From positions 186,001-250,000 of the forward strand of contig NZ_FUHN01000008.1 of the NCBI RefSeq assembly GCF_900155555.1: a stretch of DNA of 64,000 bases, given 5' to 3'. The notes under the pieces were generated by a model. It had not been told where the DNA came from. It ran no database searches and saw only the letters and a program-made list of their open reading frames with translations. This stretch comes from Mobilibacterium timonense (GTDB lineage Bacteria; Bacillota; Clostridia; Peptostreptococcales; Anaerovoracaceae). Positions 52,460-60,553 of this stretch are shown here, in pieces. Every line of letters starts with the position of its first letter. Position 1 is the first letter of the stretch. Position numbers and translations under genes: made by a program.

Positions 52460-53083
52460 TTATTTTACGCTTCTTACCGCCACCCATGGCTTTGATCCGT
52501 GGCCGATCACTTCGACCTCAGTGAAACTGGCCTCCATGAGGGCGGCCCTGATCTCCTCCGGGGGATAGATCTTCATTCCGTCTATGATCTTTTCGTATTT
52601 CAGGCTGGATGGATCCGAACCGTCGGTCTCGTTCACGATCAGGAAAGTCCCTCCCGGGCGGAGGACCCTGGCCACCTCTGAAAAGCAGTGTGCCAGCCCC
52701 GGCCAGAAGTATACCGTCTCGAAGGCGGTGGCCAGGTCGAAGGAAGCGTCTGGGAACGGCAGCTGCGAAACGTCTGCCTGCAGCACTGTGCACCGTCCCC
52801 TGTCCACGTTCTTCCGGTTATACTCGATGGTCTTCTCCACGGAAAGGTAAGAATAGTCCACGGCGGTGACGGTGGCGCCAGCGTATTTTTTAAGGAGCTC
52901 GTCGGCGTTCCGGCCGCCGCCGCAGCCGATCTCGAGAATGCTCTCCGGCTCCACTCCGCCCAGGCAGCTCATCCCCCAGTCGGAGACCCTGGCGTGACCG
53001 GAGTTCATGCTGCTGATCATCATTTTTCCAAGCCTGCCCTCAGGCTTGCGGGTCTGGTTCATAAGGTCCTTGATCATTCCCAT
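52460..53083 (-). CDS. Class I SAM-dependent methyltransferase
   Basis: 207 residues. The SAM motif is SILEIGCGGGRNADELLKKY; the acidic ribose ligand lies in VTAVDYSYLSVEKT; QADVSQLPFPDASFDLATAFETVYFW is the post-I/II region; LRPGGTFLIVNET motif III. This is a UbiE/Methyltransf_11-type enzyme acting on a small molecule or lipid; substrate unknown. The ATG at 53083 has AGGAGG 8 nt upstream; the in-frame start at 53185 lacks one. It probably forms a unit with the XRE gene downstream. Confidence 0.86.
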   Translation of the reverse strand: MGMIKDLMNQTRKPEGRLGKMMISSMNSGHARVSDWGMSCLGGVEPESILEIGCGGGRNADELLKKYAGATVTAVDYSYLSVEKTIEYNRKNVDRGRCTVLQADVSQLPFPDASFDLATAFETVYFWPGLAHCFSEVARVLRPGGTFLIVNETDGSDPSSLKYEKIIDGMKIYPPEEIRAALMEASFTEVEVIGHGSKPWVAVRSVK

Positions 53084-53296
53084 TTTACAATCCTCCTTAC
53101 AGTAAAAAGAATCGCATCGCAGGCGCAGGTATGCGGCCGGTGCACGTGGCAAGCACCCGTAGCGGGTCATTCGCAGCACGTGCATGCTACAGACCGTACG
53201 CAGTATAGACTAGCCTATTCACGCTTAGTCGTATCTAACACGCATACTACCATCAATTCTTTTTCCTGTAAAGCACGCGCGGCGAGGCACCCGCGA

Positions 53297-54643
53297 TCAC
53301 CTAACGACTGCCGATCCCGCCTTTTTCCCGCGCCCCATCCTGATGAAGCACAGGTAACCGGTCACGTCGGCCAGGGCCCAGCCGATCGGCACCGACATCC
53401 AGATCCCGGTCTCTCCGATCACCGGCGCCAGCGCATATGCCAGCGCGACCCTCGTCCCCAGGGATATGATCGTGAGCACAAGAGAGACGCCCGGCTTCCC
53501 CATACCGCGGAAAAGCCCGTAGAGCAGGAACAGGCAGCCGATACCCAGGTAGAACGCTCCCTCGATGTGGAGGTACCGCACCCCGCAGCGGATAACCGCT
53601 GTCTCGCTGCCGTCAACGAAGATCTTCATAAGCGGCTCCGCGAAGATCCACACGAGAGCCGAGACCGCCAGGGAAAACGCGACGCTGATGGCCGTCCCCT
53701 GGCGGACGCCCTTTTTCTGGCGTTCGGTCTCCCCCGCACCGCAGTTCTGAGAAATGAACGTGGAAAAGGCGTTGCCGAAATCCTGCACCGGCGGGTACGC
53801 GAAGGCGTCGATCTTCACGCCCACCGCGAAGGCGGCCATGGTCACGGCCCCGAAGGTGTTCACCAGGCGCTGCACCAGCAGGATGCCGAAGTTCATGCAG
53901 GACTGCTGGGCGCAGGTCAGGAGCGACAGCCCGAGGATCTCCCGTAGGATGCCGCCGTTATAGGAAAAGTCTTTTCGCCTCGGCACGAGTTCCCGGCATT
54001 TCCACAGGAAATAGATCAGGATGCCCGCCCCGGAGAAGAGCTGTGCGATCACCGTCGCCGCAGCCGCGCCCCGGACGCCCCACCCGAACCCGATGATGAA
54101 CCACAGGTCCAGGCCGATGTTGATCGCTGCTGAGCACCCCAGGAAGATCAGCGGCGTCAGGGAATTCCCCGCGGCCTGGAGCGCGCAGGCAAAAAAGTTA
54201 TAAAGAAACACCGCCGTCATCCCCACGAAGATGATCATAAGGTATGCACGCATGTCCCCGTACACGCTCCGCGGCACCTCCAGGAACCGGAGTATCGGAT
54301 CTACGAAAGCGAAAAGAAGCGCGTTGAGGACGACCGTTATCAGCAGTATCAGCACGAAAGCGTGGGCGATGGCCGCACGAAGCCCCGCCATGTCGCCGCG
54401 GCCTTTTTCCATTGCAAAAAGAACCCCAGCTCCCATGGACATCCCCAGGAATATCGAAGTGAGAAAGGTCATGAGCGAATAGGCGGAGCCCACCGCCGCC
54501 AGCGCCTGGCTGCCGATGAATCTGCCTACTATCAGTGTGTCCGCGATGTTGTAGAGCTGCTGGAGAAGATCTCCGGCGATCATGGGAAGGGCGAAGAGGA
54601 TGAGGTTCCCCGCGATGCGCCCCTTTGTGAGGTCGATGTACAA
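53297..54643 (-). CDS. MATE-family efflux transporter
   Basis: 448 residues, about twelve membrane helices in two bundles. Typical starts of both halves are visible: GNLILFALPMIAGDLLQQLYNIADTLIVGRFIG and LREILGLSLLTCAQQSCMNFGILLVQRLVNTFG. MATE carriers expel drugs or metabolites using Na+ or H+ gradients. It begins with TTG at 54643 (no nearby ATG fits), with AGGAA 6 nt upstream. It belongs to the DinF/YeeO-like group common in Clostridia; substrate unknown. Confidence 0.9.
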   Translation of the reverse strand: MYIDLTKGRIAGNLILFALPMIAGDLLQQLYNIADTLIVGRFIGSQALAAVGSAYSLMTFLTSIFLGMSMGAGVLFAMEKGRGDMAGLRAAIAHAFVLILLITVVLNALLFAFVDPILRFLEVPRSVYGDMRAYLMIIFVGMTAVFLYNFFACALQAAGNSLTPLIFLGCSAAINIGLDLWFIIGFGWGVRGAAAATVIAQLFSGAGILIYFLWKCRELVPRRKDFSYNGGILREILGLSLLTCAQQSCMNFGILLVQRLVNTFGAVTMAAFAVGVKIDAFAYPPVQDFGNAFSTFISQNCGAGETERQKKGVRQGTAISVAFSLAVSALVWIFAEPLMKIFVDGSETAVIRCGVRYLHIEGAFYLGIGCLFLLYGLFRGMGKPGVSLVLTIISLGTRVALAYALAPVIGETGIWMSVPIGWALADVTGYLCFIRMGRGKKAGSAVVR

Positions 54644-54709
54644 TGTTTTTCCTTTCCCGGGGCCTTTGAAAAAAGGGCTCCGGTGTGCGATGGGTCTTCG
54701 GTTTATCTA

Positions 54710-55987
54710 TTAATTCCTGAGTGCCGTTATCGGTATAACGTAAACGCCATCCGGCCGACGGTATGCGGCATTTAACATACCGCATATCACTCCCAGGAAT
54801 TTCGGCGGGCGACCCTTAGGATCATTGCTGAAGTCGTCCTGCAGCTTCAGGAGGCCTTCTGCCGCGGCGTCTATCTGATTCGCCCCGAGTTTTATCTCAA
54901 AAGCAGCCCACTCTCCATCAGGGTGCTGAACTACCGCGTCGATCTCTTTTCCTCTATAGTCCTGATAATGATACAAGGCACCTCCAAAGGACTCTGCGTA
55001 TATCCTCAGATCACGCTCGCACAGAGCCTCAAACAGTAACCCCAGAGTGGTCAGATCTCCCATGAGACTTTCCACTGTGCAGTTCAGCAGAGATGCCGCA
55101 AGAGACGGATCGACGAAATGTCTTTTTGCTGACTGCTTCAAGCGGACCGACGACCGAACCTCCGGAGAAAACGGCGGCTGATCATCTATTATGAACAATC
55201 GCTCCAGAATGTCCAGATAATCACTGACTGTATCAATATTTATATCTTCATCATCTATTTCTTTCATGTCTTTTTTTATGGTCCTGTTGGTGACCGTCGT
55301 GCTCTCGTTCCTCGCCAGAGAGCGCAGGAGTTTGTTCATTTTTACCGCATTTCGTTTGATACCATCGATGCGGAAAACATCATCTTCCACCACTGCCTTC
55401 AAATATTCCTCTGGCAACAGCGATGCTTGTTCCAATGTGAGTCCAAGACTTCCAGGCCATCCGCCCCTGATGATGTACTCTATCAGCCGGTCCAGCCCAA
55501 CTTCACCGGTGAGCGCAGGTGTGAATTCATTTTGAAAGAGCGCCTCCAGGGAAATATTTCCCGTGGAATCTCCGGATTCGTACAAAGACATAGGTCGCAT
55601 CCGTATCCTTGCGATCCGCCCGGCGCCGCTGTGAAGTATGCCCTTGTGGTTAGGTGTAGCCGAACCTGTAAGGATGAAAAGCCCCCTTTCACTGCTCTTG
55701 TCCACCTTGAATCTGACTGCATCCCAAAGCGATGGCGCCTCCTGCCACTCGTCCACCAGATGCGGCGCTTCTCCTTCCAGGACAAGTTCCGGTGCCATCT
55801 CTGCAAGCCTCCGGTTCTGGAAATTATTGGCAGGATCCCCCAGGAAGATAGCACTGTTGCTGTGGAACTCCGATGTCCATGTCTTTCCGCACCATTTTGC
55901 TCCTTCCACGCAAACAGCGCCAAAGGCCTTCAGGTATTCTTCGATCTTCTTGTCTATCAATCTCGGCATGTAACCTTTAATATCCAT
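54710..55987 (-). CDS. AAA/DUF4143 ATPase
   Basis: 425 residues. The AAA_14 half has Walker A VEGAKWCGKTWTS, Walker B-like HLVDEWQEAPSLWD and the sensor FILTGSATPN. The C-terminal DUF4143 half ends in a nuclease-like fold, GKEIDAVVQHPDGEWAAFEIKLG (D...E-x-K). Such ATPases are abundant in gut bacteria; their role is not established. ATG at 55987 with GGAGG 7 nt upstream. The promoter (TTGCGA-17-TAGAAT) is overlapped by three 23-bp tandem repeats. A decayed relative lies at 10.8 kb. Confidence 0.88.
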   Translation of the reverse strand: MDIKGYMPRLIDKKIEEYLKAFGAVCVEGAKWCGKTWTSEFHSNSAIFLGDPANNFQNRRLAEMAPELVLEGEAPHLVDEWQEAPSLWDAVRFKVDKSSERGLFILTGSATPNHKGILHSGAGRIARIRMRPMSLYESGDSTGNISLEALFQNEFTPALTGEVGLDRLIEYIIRGGWPGSLGLTLEQASLLPEEYLKAVVEDDVFRIDGIKRNAVKMNKLLRSLARNESTTVTNRTIKKDMKEIDDEDINIDTVSDYLDILERLFIIDDQPPFSPEVRSSVRLKQSAKRHFVDPSLAASLLNCTVESLMGDLTTLGLLFEALCERDLRIYAESFGGALYHYQDYRGKEIDAVVQHPDGEWAAFEIKLGANQIDAAAEGLLKLQDDFSNDPKGRPPKFLGVICGMLNAAYRRPDGVYVIPITALRN

Positions 55988-56008
55988 AGCGGGTACCTCC
56001 ATGGACTC

Positions 56009-56037
56009 ATTCTAGCCCAACCCGACAGATTTCGCAA
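56009..56037 (-). promoter_or_regulatory. Promoter of the AAA/DUF4143 gene
   Basis: Minus-strand TTGCGA (56032-56037), 17 bp, TAGAAT (56009-56014). Its -35 lies within the first tandem repeat unit. Confidence 0.5.
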
Positions 56038-56090
56038 TTTCAACCTGACAGATTTCGCATTTTCAATCCGACAGATTTCATCGACCGCGG
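56022..56090. repeat. Three 23-bp tandem repeats overlapping the AAA/DUF4143 promoter
   Basis: CCGACAGATTTCGCAATTTC starts at 56022, recurs at 56045 with two changes and at 56068, where only the first 13 bases match. The period is exactly 23 bp, as in the unrelated-sequence array before the DUF2075 gene. Confidence 0.8.
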
Positions 56091-56114
56091 TATGAAATCC
56101 CGTACAATAAATTC

Positions 56115-56143
56115 TTGTTTATCAGCCCGCGCAAGACTATAAT
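56115..56143 (+). promoter_or_regulatory. Promoter of the Xaa-Pro peptidase gene
   Basis: TTGTTT (56115-56120), 17 bp, TATAAT (56138-56143), 33 bp before the ATG, which has AGGAGG well placed. Confidence 0.7.
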
Positions 56144-56176
56144 TTCAGTAGCGTTCAATAGCTAGGAGGTTTAACA

Positions 56177-57253
56177 ATGAGCAACGAAAGAATCGAACGA
56201 GTTATCGAAAAGATGAAGAAAAAGGGTCTCACCCAGCTTCTGGTCTCTGATCCATTCAGCATCAGGTTTCTCACGGGCGTAAACGTAAATCCGGGCGAGA
56301 GACTGTACGCGCTGATCCTCAGGACCAACGGCAAACACACCTTCCTCCTGAACTACCTGTTCTTCGTGCAGGACACAGGTTTCGAGGAAGTATGGTTCGG
56401 AGACACCGTTGACCAGATCAAGATCATCCTCGACAACATCGATACAAAAGAGACTCTGGGCATCGACAAGACATGGCAGGCAAGATTCCTCATCCCGCTC
56501 ATGGAGGCTTGCCCTGAGCTGAAGGTAGTCTGGGGTTCAGACTGCGTCGACGACGTAAGGGCCGAGAAGGATCCGGAGGAGATCGCTCTCATGAAAAAAG
56601 CTTCCGAGATCAACGACTCCGTCATGCTCAAGGTCAGGGATTTCATCAAGGAGGGCATGACCGAGAAGGAAGTTGCCGAGTTCATCGACAACGAGTACCT
56701 GAAGGCCGGAGCCGAGGGCGTATCCTTCGACACAATAGTCTGCTTCGGTGAAAACGCCGCCGACCAGCACCACATGCCGAGCGAGACCCGCAAGCTCGCC
56801 GCCGGTGAGTGCATCCTCATAGATATGGGCTGCAAATACAAGGGCTACTGCTCCGACATGACCAGGACCTACTACTGCAAGTCCGCCGACCCTGAGCAGA
56901 CCTTCGCCCACGACATCGTCCGCGAGTCCGTAGAGAGAGCCGAGGCACTCTGCAAGCCGGGAACACCTATCTGCGACATCGACAAGGCCGCCAGAGACCT
57001 CATGGACGAGCACGGCTACCTCAAGTACTGGACTAACAGGACCGGCCACTTCATCGGCCAGGAGGACCACGAGTACGGCGACGTATCCCCTCTCAACAAA
57101 AAGCCTGCAGTTCCGGGCATGATCTTCTCCATCGAGCCGGGCGTTTACATCCCTGGAAAATACGGAGTAAGAGTCGAGGACCTCGTCCTGATCACAGAGG
57201 ACGGACACGAGATCCTCAACCACGTGGAAAAGAAGTGGGAGATCGTAGGCTAG
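56177..57253 (+). CDS. Xaa-Pro peptidase family M24B
   Basis: 358 residues. A creatinase-like N-terminal domain (about 1-125) precedes the pita-bread catalytic domain. The metal ligands are visible: two Asp in LIDMGCKYKGYCSDMTRTYY, His in GHFIGQEDHEYG, Glu in IFSIEPGVYIPG and Glu in GVRVEDLVLIT. It removes an N-terminal residue preceding proline, or cleaves X-Pro dipeptides, with two Mn/Co ions in the cytosol. It has its own promoter and terminator. The codon use is highly biased to C-ending codons, suggesting strong expression. Confidence 0.92.
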   Translation: MSNERIERVIEKMKKKGLTQLLVSDPFSIRFLTGVNVNPGERLYALILRTNGKHTFLLNYLFFVQDTGFEEVWFGDTVDQIKIILDNIDTKETLGIDKTWQARFLIPLMEACPELKVVWGSDCVDDVRAEKDPEEIALMKKASEINDSVMLKVRDFIKEGMTEKEVAEFIDNEYLKAGAEGVSFDTIVCFGENAADQHHMPSETRKLAAGECILIDMGCKYKGYCSDMTRTYYCKSADPEQTFAHDIVRESVERAEALCKPGTPICDIDKAARDLMDEHGYLKYWTNRTGHFIGQEDHEYGDVSPLNKKPAVPGMIFSIEPGVYIPGKYGVRVEDLVLITEDGHEILNHVEKKWEIVG

Positions 57254-57320
57254 TCCTGCGTACCAGGGAAAAAGCGGTGCGGTCCGCCGAAGGTTTGCGA
57301 TGGATCGCCTGACGAAAGAA

Positions 57321-57361
57321 GGGTGTAGCATTTGGACAGATATGCTACACCCTCCTTTATT
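57321..57361 (+). terminator. Terminator of the Xaa-Pro peptidase gene
   Basis: GGGTGTAGCA (57321-57330) and TGCTACACCC (57343-57352) form a 10-bp perfect stem, followed by TCCTTTATTTG. Confidence 0.8.
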
Positions 57362-57366
57362 TGTAA

Positions 57367-57550
57367 TTATCTGTATACTCTCTTCAGCAGTTCTACTGCC
57401 ATCTCATTGCTGAGTCCGTACTCTTTTGCTACGCGGTTTGAAAAAATGTTTTTCCAGTAATAGTCATGTTTTTTCGGCGTTTCCCTGGAAAATTGATGCC
57501 GATCACCTCTTGAAAAAAGTACATCAGCATACAATCTGGTGTTTTTACAT
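57367..57550 (-). pseudogene. 3' remnant of an unrecognised gene
   Basis: A leftward frame is open from an upstream TAA at about 57555 to a TAA at 57367 without a plausible start. It reads NTRLYADVLFSRGDRHQFSR, then KKHDYYWKNIFSNRVAKEYG and ends LSNEMAVELLKRVYR. The middle resembles the peptide encoded at about 47915-48000 (VLF-RG-x4-FSR...KH-x2-YWK). So both places hold pieces of one unknown family. The remainder of the gap 57551-57756 shows nothing I can name. Confidence 0.45.
57471..57493. repeat. Third copy of the dispersed 24-bp element
   Basis: TTTTCGGCGTTTCCCTGG followed by AAAAT, matching the 47.7-kb element except for one base change and one missing C. It lies inside the remnant frame at 57367-57550. 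Confidence 0.7.
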
Positions 57551-57756
57551 TTTTTTATGCATATTTATTTACGGAGCGTGATGCGCGACCATGACGTTCC
57601 TCGAAAAGTCACACAGTTTGGTCACAGCACAATAGTTTTTCTCCATGCCGCGACCCTGTTCTTGTTCATGTCCGATCCCTCCTGTTTTTCAGTAATTACG
57701 GGGCTTCATTATACACGGAAAAGATCTCGTGCAGGAAGCAAAGTCCGCGGGAAGCA

Positions 57757-58521
57757 CTAGTTGTTCGCCTCCACCAGATCCCTGATGCTCACCTCCGGGT
57801 TGCGGAACCTGGCGTTGCTCTTCTCGTTCTTCAGGTGGATCGCATTCTTCGGACAGTTGTGCACGCACCCCAGGCATCCCTCGCAGTGATCCAGAAACTC
57901 GACCTTTTCCTTCGTCACAATAATATTGTCCGCCGGGCACACCCTGGCGCACGTCCCGCAGTGTACGCACTGGTCGTTCACTATGTGGGACTTTGCCTTT
58001 TCCGGAGCCACCTGTGACGCTCCCGCCGTGTGGTACAGCCAGTCCACGAACTTGTCTCCGGCGCCGACCTTAGGCGTGCTGTGCCTGCGACTGGAGATAT
58101 TGGAAAGGATCCTCTCCATCTGCTGATCCACGTGCTTCTCAGGCAGGGTGTCTATCTGCTTCTGGGACTCGAACCTGGTGAGAGCGGTGTCCACCATGAT
58201 GATCTTGTCCACGTAGTCCGCGTGGCCCGCGGCCTTCTTGAGGTATTCTGCGGCGTGATCGGTGTACGCACCAGCCATGTAGCCGTATGTCCCTATGAAA
58301 AAAGTATAGTCCGCCTCGATTGTGGCTTTTGCGAGGTACTCCCTCACCATCCTCGGCACGTCAGCGCAGTAGGTAGGACAGACCAGCCCCACCACATCGT
58401 CCTTGATCTCGTATCTTCCTTCTCTTACCAGCTTCGGTATGGAGAGCAGCTCCCCACCGATCTTCTTTGCCACAAAAAGACTGTTTCCTGTTGCCGTGAA
58501 ATACAAAACCGTCATGTCCAT
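57757..58521 (-). CDS. EFR1-family flavodoxin-ferredoxin fusion protein
   Basis: 254 residues. An N-terminal flavodoxin domain (VLYFTATGNSLFVAKKIG; LVCPTYCADVPRMVREYL; FIGTYGYMAGA) is fused to two 4Fe-4S ferredoxin motifs near the C-terminus: CVHCGTCARVCPADNI and CEGCLGCVHNCPKNAI. This is the EFR1 arrangement of anaerobic Firmicutes, a soluble electron carrier bridging flavin and iron-sulfur redox partners. GAGGAGGAG lies just before the ATG. It stands alone; its partner is unknown. Confidence 0.9.
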   Translation of the reverse strand: MDMTVLYFTATGNSLFVAKKIGGELLSIPKLVREGRYEIKDDVVGLVCPTYCADVPRMVREYLAKATIEADYTFFIGTYGYMAGAYTDHAAEYLKKAAGHADYVDKIIMVDTALTRFESQKQIDTLPEKHVDQQMERILSNISSRRHSTPKVGAGDKFVDWLYHTAGASQVAPEKAKSHIVNDQCVHCGTCARVCPADNIIVTKEKVEFLDHCEGCLGCVHNCPKNAIHLKNEKSNARFRNPEVSIRDLVEANN

Positions 58522-58642
58522 CTCCTCCTCGTCTTCGGCATCCTGGCTGCTGTCCTTGTGCGGCGACAGTCCACTGCCTCTCTCAGGCGACCTCGCCGTT
58601 CCAAGAGCTGCTGGCCGCCTCCTTTTCCTTCATGCTGAGTAG

Positions 58643-58671
58643 ATTATAGGACATCATCTGCGTCGGCAGAA
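58643..58671 (-). promoter_or_regulatory. Possible promoter of the EFR1 gene
   Basis: Minus-strand TATAAT (58643-58648) with TTCTGC (58666-58671) 17 bp upstream. The leader would be about 115 nt and the -35 is weak. Confidence 0.4.
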
Positions 58672-58769
58672 CATCATAACGTGCCATGCATTATCATTTC
58701 GTGCCAGATCCAGCATGAAATAGAAAGAAAAATCCCCTGGACCGTTATCTGCGGTCTCAGGGGATCTCC

Positions 58770-58845
58770 TGGTGGTCCATACAAGACTCGAACTTGTGAC
58801 ATTCTGGTTGTGACCCAGACGCTCTCCCAGCTGAGCTAATGAACC
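58770..58845 (-). tRNA. tRNA-Val (anticodon CAC)
   Basis: The minus strand folds as a complete cloverleaf of 76 nt with encoded CCA: acceptor GGTTCAT/ATGGACC, D arm GCTC...GAGC, anticodon stem TCTGG/CCAGA with loop GTCACAA (anticodon CAC, reading GTG), T arm ACAAG-TTCGAGT-CTTGT, discriminator A. It stands alone with its own promoter. Confidence 0.95.
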
Positions 58846-58912
58846 ATATTGTTGACGAATGCACAGCGCCTGTCCAGGATCGTCAGACCCTGTCTGCAAC
58901 TTTGCACAGAAC

Positions 58913-58941
58913 AATATAGCAGAATAGCGCGGCGACGTCAA
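58913..58941 (-). promoter_or_regulatory. Promoter of tRNA-Val
   Basis: Minus-strand TTGACG (58936-58941), 17 bp, TATATT (58913-58918), about 60 bp upstream of the tRNA. Confidence 0.75.
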
Positions 58942-58958
58942 CCTTTTTCACCTGCCGC

Positions 58959-58996
58959 GGGTGTCAACTGTATTCCAATTGACACAGTTGACACCC
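58959..58996. repeat. 13-bp perfect inverted repeat after the NhaC-type gene
   Basis: GGGTGTCAACTGT (58959-58971) and ACAGTTGACACCC (58984-58996) enclose a 12-nt loop that itself contains TTGAC. TTGACAC recurs again just outside. No T-run follows on either strand, so it is a poor intrinsic terminator; it may be an operator or a factor-assisted termination site. Confidence 0.6.
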
Positions 58997-59013
58997 TTTG
59001 ACACGTTCTCTTG

Positions 59014-60426
59014 CTACGCCATCATAAATCCTGCGATGATATACATCACGAAGGTGATGGCCGTTACTATCCCGATATATGGCAGCTGTGCCACCGCGTA
59101 GTCCACGTTGCTGATCCTGCAGGCCGAAGCCGACAGCAGCGTAACATCAGAGTAGAAGCAAGCCTGAGCCCCGAAGCAGGCGGCGGATATGATAGCCCCC
59201 AGTGTAAGAGGTATGCTGGCTCCTGTGGAAACTGCCAGAGGCAGGATTATCGGAGTACACACCGCCGGAACGCTCCAGATGTTTCCAGTGGCGAAGCACA
59301 CCAGGCCGATGAGTATAAATGCAATGGCCGGCAGCCAAACAGCGTTCATATAAGGTCCCGCCAGCTTGATGAGGTAGTTCGGCAGTCCGATCAGGTTGAT
59401 GGAGTCCCTGTAGAACAGCGATGTCACCAACACCACCGCTATGAAAAGCATGTCCTCCAGGCCCTTGTAGCATGCGTCGCAGAATGAGCTCAGGCTCATG
59501 ATCCGGGTCGGCAGGTACAGAACGAAACACGCTGCGATCCCAAGTGTCACGCCGTACAGGATGTCGTCCAGCCACAGCGCCGCGACAATCACCACGGCCA
59601 TCGGGATCACGAAGGTCCAGAGGTGAGGCTCCACCTCCTTTTCCTCCTTCTTGCTGTTGTCGGTGATGGCTCCCATAACCTCTCCCAGCTCGTCTCCCTG
59701 ATTCTGCATGTTGCTCGACTCAGGCCAGAGCTGTCCGGTGGTCTCCACCCTTTCGTAGGCCTTCTTGATGCCTCCCATCTTCGGCACTATGCCCAGGATC
59801 ACCAGGAGCACGAAGAACACGCACAGGAACGGATAGAAGAAATACGGCATGATATGGTAGTAGATGCCCATGGCGCTGCTTCCCACGACGGCCGCCGCCT
59901 TCTGCTGCTCGAAAATGCCTGAGAAGAACACCACCCACGCAGAGATCGGGATGATCAGGCACACCGGCGCGGAAGTCGTGTTGATGATGTAGCAGAGCAT
60001 CTCACGGGGAGTTTTTTTCTCGTCTGCCAGATCCAGGACGCAGTTCGCCGTCACCAGGATGCTGAGATAGTCATCGATGAAGATGATGATACCGCACAGG
60101 TATGTCAGCAGCAGCACCTGTTTCTGAGTCTTGATGTATTTTCTGGCCAGGTTCCCCACGGCCAGCGCGCCTTTTGACTGCCGCAGCAGCTGGACAAGGC
60201 ACCCGAACAGCAGGCAGATTATGACGATGTAGTTGTTGTCGCCGTCACATGCCGCCTTCTGCAGGGCCTTCATCATCGGGAAGAAAAACCCCGGCCCGTA
60301 GTAGAAAAAATACCCCATCATGCCTGAGAGCATGATACTGAGAATGCATTTCTTGGTCACCAGTGCCAGCACCAGGAAGCTGATCGCCGGTATCAGCGTG
60401 ATGACCCCAAGATCCGTTCCACTCAT
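59014..60426 (-). CDS. NhaC-type transporter (Na+/H+ antiporter family)
   Basis: 470 residues, about eleven to twelve membrane helices. FIDDYLSILVTANCVLDLADEKKTPREMLCYIINTTSAPVCLIIPISAW is the PF03553 signature, with the second-half repeat SLFYRDSINLIGLPNYL and ATGNIWSVPAVCTPIILPLAVS. Many family members exchange Na+ for H+, others carry small organic ions. It is the last gene of the activase-glycyl radical enzyme operon (127 bp downstream of the enzyme), so it more likely imports the enzyme's substrate or exports its product; inferred. Confidence 0.88.
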   Translation of the reverse strand: MSGTDLGVITLIPAISFLVLALVTKKCILSIMLSGMMGYFFYYGPGFFFPMMKALQKAACDGDNNYIVIICLLFGCLVQLLRQSKGALAVGNLARKYIKTQKQVLLLTYLCGIIIFIDDYLSILVTANCVLDLADEKKTPREMLCYIINTTSAPVCLIIPISAWVVFFSGIFEQQKAAAVVGSSAMGIYYHIMPYFFYPFLCVFFVLLVILGIVPKMGGIKKAYERVETTGQLWPESSNMQNQGDELGEVMGAITDNSKKEEKEVEPHLWTFVIPMAVVIVAALWLDDILYGVTLGIAACFVLYLPTRIMSLSSFCDACYKGLEDMLFIAVVLVTSLFYRDSINLIGLPNYLIKLAGPYMNAVWLPAIAFILIGLVCFATGNIWSVPAVCTPIILPLAVSTGASIPLTLGAIISAACFGAQACFYSDVTLLSASACRISNVDYAVAQLPYIGIVTAITFVMYIIAGFMMA

Positions 60427-60553
60427 TTGATATCGTCCCCTCTATTATCCTTTGAAAAAGTTTTTTCGTAAGTCGCAGTTTTGCGGGGTGCCCGGGAGTC
60501 CCGGAATCTGCAGCGTGGACGGGGCGCCTGCAAGTGTGCCGCCCCTGCACACG

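Noticed and set aside
58770-58845. tRNA-His reading of the tRNA
   Set aside because: The loop on the coding strand is GTCACAA, so the anticodon is CAC (Val); there is no extra G at position -1 as in tRNA-His.
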